DNA of 64,000 bases from Tanypteryx hageni (taxonomy: Eukaryota > Arthropoda > Insecta > Odonata > Petaluridae). A program made the translations under genes and the position numbers. The stretch is taken from positions 9,686,082-9,750,081 of the forward strand of contig CM054118.1 of assembly GCA_028673005.1 (NCBI GenBank), read 5' to 3'. The notes under the pieces were generated by a model. The model had not been told where the DNA came from. It worked only from the letters and a program-made list of their open reading frames with translations, and did no database searches. Below are positions 60,657 through 64,000 of this stretch, piece after piece; the first letter of the stretch is position 1; each line of letters begins with the position of its first letter.

Positions 60657-61048
60657 GCCCCCCTCCCCCCCCCCCCACAGTCACGACACTCAATGTTATA
60701 AAACGGGGACAGCCTAAACCTTACCCCTACAACCCCTCCATCGCTTCAGTGCGTTTTGTTACGGCCCTCCCATTGGTCGAAGGCGTTGCCAGGCAACGAG
60801 CCACGTAAGCAGACGCTTCTCCTCCCCCCCTCTCCAGCCCCCTCTCCAAACCGCTCTCATCTGCCCCCCCACCCGCTGCCCGCTTTTCGTAGGTGCAGCC
60901 GATTTACCGTAAATTAAATAGTTTAATTATTCCATAAATTTGGCGCAATGATCCTCCATCAATTTTTTACAGTTCTGAAAACAATTTACCCATCAAATGT
61001 TTAGGTGGGAATTGGTACACATTTTCAAAAGAAAATAACAGATATCTC
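60657..61048. promoter_or_regulatory. GC-rich block with CCAAT box and X-box, unit 3
   Basis: Same block as in unit 2, with shorter C runs and the same X-box at 60785-60797. Confidence 0.4.
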
Positions 61049-61899
61049 TTTACGTTTATTGAGAAAAAAATTTGGCAAATCAATTTACAAAAAATAACAA
61101 TAATATTACTGGTCCATTGATCTGTAGAAACAAATATAGGACAAGGTTGACATAGTATAAACATGAATGGATATCACATAAGAGCTTCTTTAGCAGCACA
61201 TCATAAGTGAAAATAAAATATTCTAAACATTATTGATGTAATAAAAGTTACACTCAAAAATATTTTAAGCAAGAACTAATAGACTGCAGTTATATCATAA
61301 CAGATACATAAAATAAACTGACGTGGGCAACACATGACTTTCTCACTCACTGCACCTTGCACAGCTGCTGTGGGAAGAAAATACAAGTTAACCGTTGAGT
61401 TGACTAACAACAAACACTATCAAATAATTCACAATGAATATCAAGAAAATGGTCAGAAGCAATGTTACTAATATGTAACGCCAGATTTTTATTAAAACAC
61501 AAGACACCTACCAGGTGGAGTAGAGACCATAGGAGACAATGGATAAATATCATAATGGGTCCAAATGCCCTCACACTTTTCTGTTTCTCCGATGAGAAAC
61601 ATTTATTTTAAGTTTTATTAATGACGATTGTAGTAACGCCACCGTTCGAAATGTGAATGCTCGTTCAAACGTCCAAACACATGAACACTTAATGCAATAT
61701 GTACTTATCCGTAGGCAATAAGGGAATAGATATATTAACCTATTAAAAATTAATGCACCTCGATACAATTTCGATGCCACAACGAGAATCGTGGTGGCAT
61801 CATATTCTTATTATGATGGTTAAAGGCAACCCATTGAATGCTTTACGAGCTACATTCATTTGCATACCTTGAATAAATTAATGATGTCAAAATACTTAC

Positions 61900-61958
61900 C
61901 TAACTCGAGTAACCTCCTTTTCCCTACAACTGGGGATGCAACACGGTGGCCAAACCAT
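61900..61958 (-). CDS. THAP-like first exon, unit 4
   Basis: Copy of the 14233-14291 exon in the truncated fourth unit, again unchanged. Confidence 0.35.
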
Positions 61959-62758
61959 GACGAAATTTGCAACACTTCCCAACAACACAACACACGCTGA
62001 TTCAAATCCGTAGTAACCGTTTGATTGCCGTTGGAACCAGCATAAGCGCGCGCAAACAGCAAACAAGCGTAAGCCCCCGCTACCTACTTCCCCAACTCCC
62101 CCTCAAACGTTTTGTTATATTACCCCCACCCTGGCTCCAGACGGTCCCAGTTTTGCTATCCGAGTGCCGACCCCCTGCTCCCCCCTGTGCAACAAAACTA
62201 CGTGGGTCATTGCTATATTTGTACAAGAAACCTCAACAAATCCAACGATCATATTACACACATTTCTATCGGCTGTTCAGTTGCGGATTTGGATCATTTT
62301 TCATGTTCATTCCTTTCGCTTATAGTGAGTAGAATTGACGTCTTCAGTGTTTTTCACATCAATCGGTGTTCATGCTTAAGAAAAGTTCGAAATCAACTGG
62401 TCAAATAAATAAACCAAATGGTCTGCAATAGTAGTCCACGCGCCCAAACTCGTCACTAAAGACAACGCCCCTACTGAAGGGTTAAAACCCTCCCAGCTTT
62501 ATAAAGAATGAGGGGATTTTCATGACTCATCTTGCGATAATTGGTGGCTGAATGTTAATACCTGCCTAGGATGATTCATACTGGAAACCTTTCCACCAGC
62601 CACTTAAATGATCGGAGGACATGCATACATACATCACACGCACACATTCACGAACGCATTCACGCACACACACACACACAACCACGCACACACATACGAG
62701 GATTGTCTGAAACAATTTTTTGTGAGAATAGTTTTAATCATATTTTTATGAAACTAAA

Positions 62759-62959
62759 TCACGACCAAGGTAGATATCTGTACTGTTTTTCAATGTAGTC
62801 ACATTTCATGTTAAGACCTTTGTCCAATCGTGGGACGGTATTATCTATGCCCTCTTGGAAAAAGTCAGGGCTCAATCCTACAAGCCAACGACGCACTTGA
62901 CGTTGCAGAACCATATCTGTGCTGTGTGTGCTTAAAAGAGAGATGCCGCTGCCTTTCAA
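62759..62959 (-). pseudogene. mariner C-terminal relic, unit 4
   Basis: Same remnant, with a WLVGLSPDFF variant and a change in the segment before it. Confidence 0.55.
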
Positions 62960-63571
62960 ATGTCTGAGAGATGTCTCAACTTCAAGGAGGTAGTTTTGAG
63001 ATTTTTTTAGACCTACCTACATGTATTTTACAACGTACCTCTGTTTTACCTCGAGAACCGAAGGACGTATTTTGATGAAATTTGATATTGGGAAATTTTT
63101 AAAAATTTCTCGAATATTGTTTAACATCAGACGATAATAATAATTTACATGAAAACCTACATGTTTTTTGCAACGTACCTTTTTCAACTCGTGAACCGCA
63201 GGATGTACTTTGATGAAATTGGAAAGTTTTACTAAAACCGATTTTCATGACACTTGGCGGATATCTCTTGCTACTTGGGACGAGCTCCCGAGGATAGTTT
63301 TTGTTTTGAAGATTGATTTTGTTTTGGGTTTGATTCCATTTACATTTACATTCATTTACATGGGGAACCTCAAATCCATCGTGCAGGCTAATTTTCTCTT
63401 GCACATTAAAATATCTAAAAATAGTAACATCGGAGCGGGATTCGTGCTATTCTCTGAAGAAATAAATGGAGATTCTAATTTATATCGTAGAATTTTGCTT
63501 ATCGATCGTATTTCTTCGAATTTCGCGTAAATACTGCCGTTTTTGAAGTTTTTATCACTCGTTACGAGAGT

Positions 63572-63585
63572 GTTGCCATAGCAAC
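63572..63585. promoter_or_regulatory. RFX X-box, unit 4
   Basis: Same perfect X-box in the truncated fourth unit, although a nearby base (63604) has changed. Confidence 0.5.
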
Positions 63586-64000
63586 AACTATTGTCGGACT
63601 CGGCATAGTCGAATACATACAGGTATTGTTTTTGCCGAACAAAAATACGCGTGATCAATTTAATATTCCGCTCGAATGTACTTGTAATATTTTATAACGC
63701 TAAATTATGAAATTTAAGAACACAAAGGGCAACATGTCCGCGGTGGTTTTAAAGCTGTTAAAGCCAAACAAGTATTAAATAAACGATTAAATGGAAAGCT
63801 CGCATCGTTAGTTGTCCGGATCGTCTAGTTATTATGTTATCCAGGGACATACTTTTTCTTCCTGTTTATTGTTGTCAACGAAAACAACCTTCGTAGCAAC
63901 TGGAGTAAACAAGACAAGGAAATGGATTATTCGGGACGAAGAAGTGAAGTTAAATATATATAGTTTCGTTACGTACACCTACACTCAGTTTTTGTAAGTT

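Larger units (their letters stand above)
45724..61696. repeat. Tandem array unit 3 (15,973 bp)
   Basis: Same order as the other units. Unit-specific losses are 78 bp inside gene exon 5 and 268 bp at about 57404, the latter with AACTT at both breakpoints in unit 1 (25756-25760 and 26024-26028). Confidence 0.97.
61697..64000. repeat. Tandem array unit 4, cut by window end
   Basis: It contains the THAP-like exon, CA repeat, mariner relic and X-box. The first gene exon would fall about 370 bp beyond the window. The array therefore continues and its total copy number is unknown. Confidence 0.95.

Overview
This is an AT-rich stretch of animal nuclear DNA, most likely from an arthropod. The reasons are small exons with GT/AG introns and a mix of decayed and fresh transposons typical of arthropods: an RTE-type LINE, Penelope-like elements (PLEs) with hammerhead-like motifs, Tc1/mariner, pogo/Tigger, hAT and piggyBac relics. 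Nothing bacterial (operons, ribosome binding sites) was seen. The species cannot be named from the sequence.

Left part (1-12,853). Internal exons of an unnamed minus-strand gene with TPR-like helical repeats lie at 11270-11475, 6888-7099 and 4581-4782, with a doubtful one at 1512-1563. Its introns carry transposons: a 5'-truncated RTE LINE with an intact 540-codon reverse-transcriptase ORF, nested in a PLE-like frame bounded by 33-bp inverted repeats (2014-4271); a 46-bp perfect palindrome (5008-5053); a 314-bp hAT-type MITE with target duplication (5608-5921); a 5'-truncated PLE with a GIY-YIG domain inserted into a mariner-like transposase relic (7290-8598); a pogo/Tigger relic (about 9742-9918); and a third PLE-like terminus beside the gap.

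Middle (12,854-14,030). An exactly 500-N placeholder gap is followed by a minisatellite built on an ATCGAGCAAAA-like motif, with a higher-order period of about 186-197 bp.

Right part (14,031-64,000). A tandem array of a unit of about 15.7-16.0 kb: three full copies (14031-29731, 29732-45723, 45724-61696) and the start of a fourth. Each full unit holds one plus-strand five-exon gene that I assembled by matching splice sites and intron phases. It predicts a protein of 423 residues (397 in copy 3). The protein has one N-terminal membrane segment with an arginine-rich flank, then a GILK motif and eight residues later RHVKF, then a long Ser/Thr-rich tail. GILK and RHVKF match the SILK and RVxF docking motifs of protein phosphatase 1 (PP1). 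Upstream in every unit is a perfect RFX X-box (GTTGCCATAGCAAC). In copy 1 the donor of the exon carrying GILK and the first half of RVxF is changed from GT to AT. Each unit also contains, on the minus strand, a THAP-like first exon, mariner and Tc1 relics and a 241-codon hAT-type ORF, and on the plus strand a piggyBac relic. Units 2 and 3 have a GC-rich block with a CCAAT box and a second X-box.

Main idea: the window shows recent tandem amplification of a membrane-anchored putative PP1 regulator, possibly ciliary or sperm-related, with copy-specific changes in the docking module. The function is inferred from motifs only.
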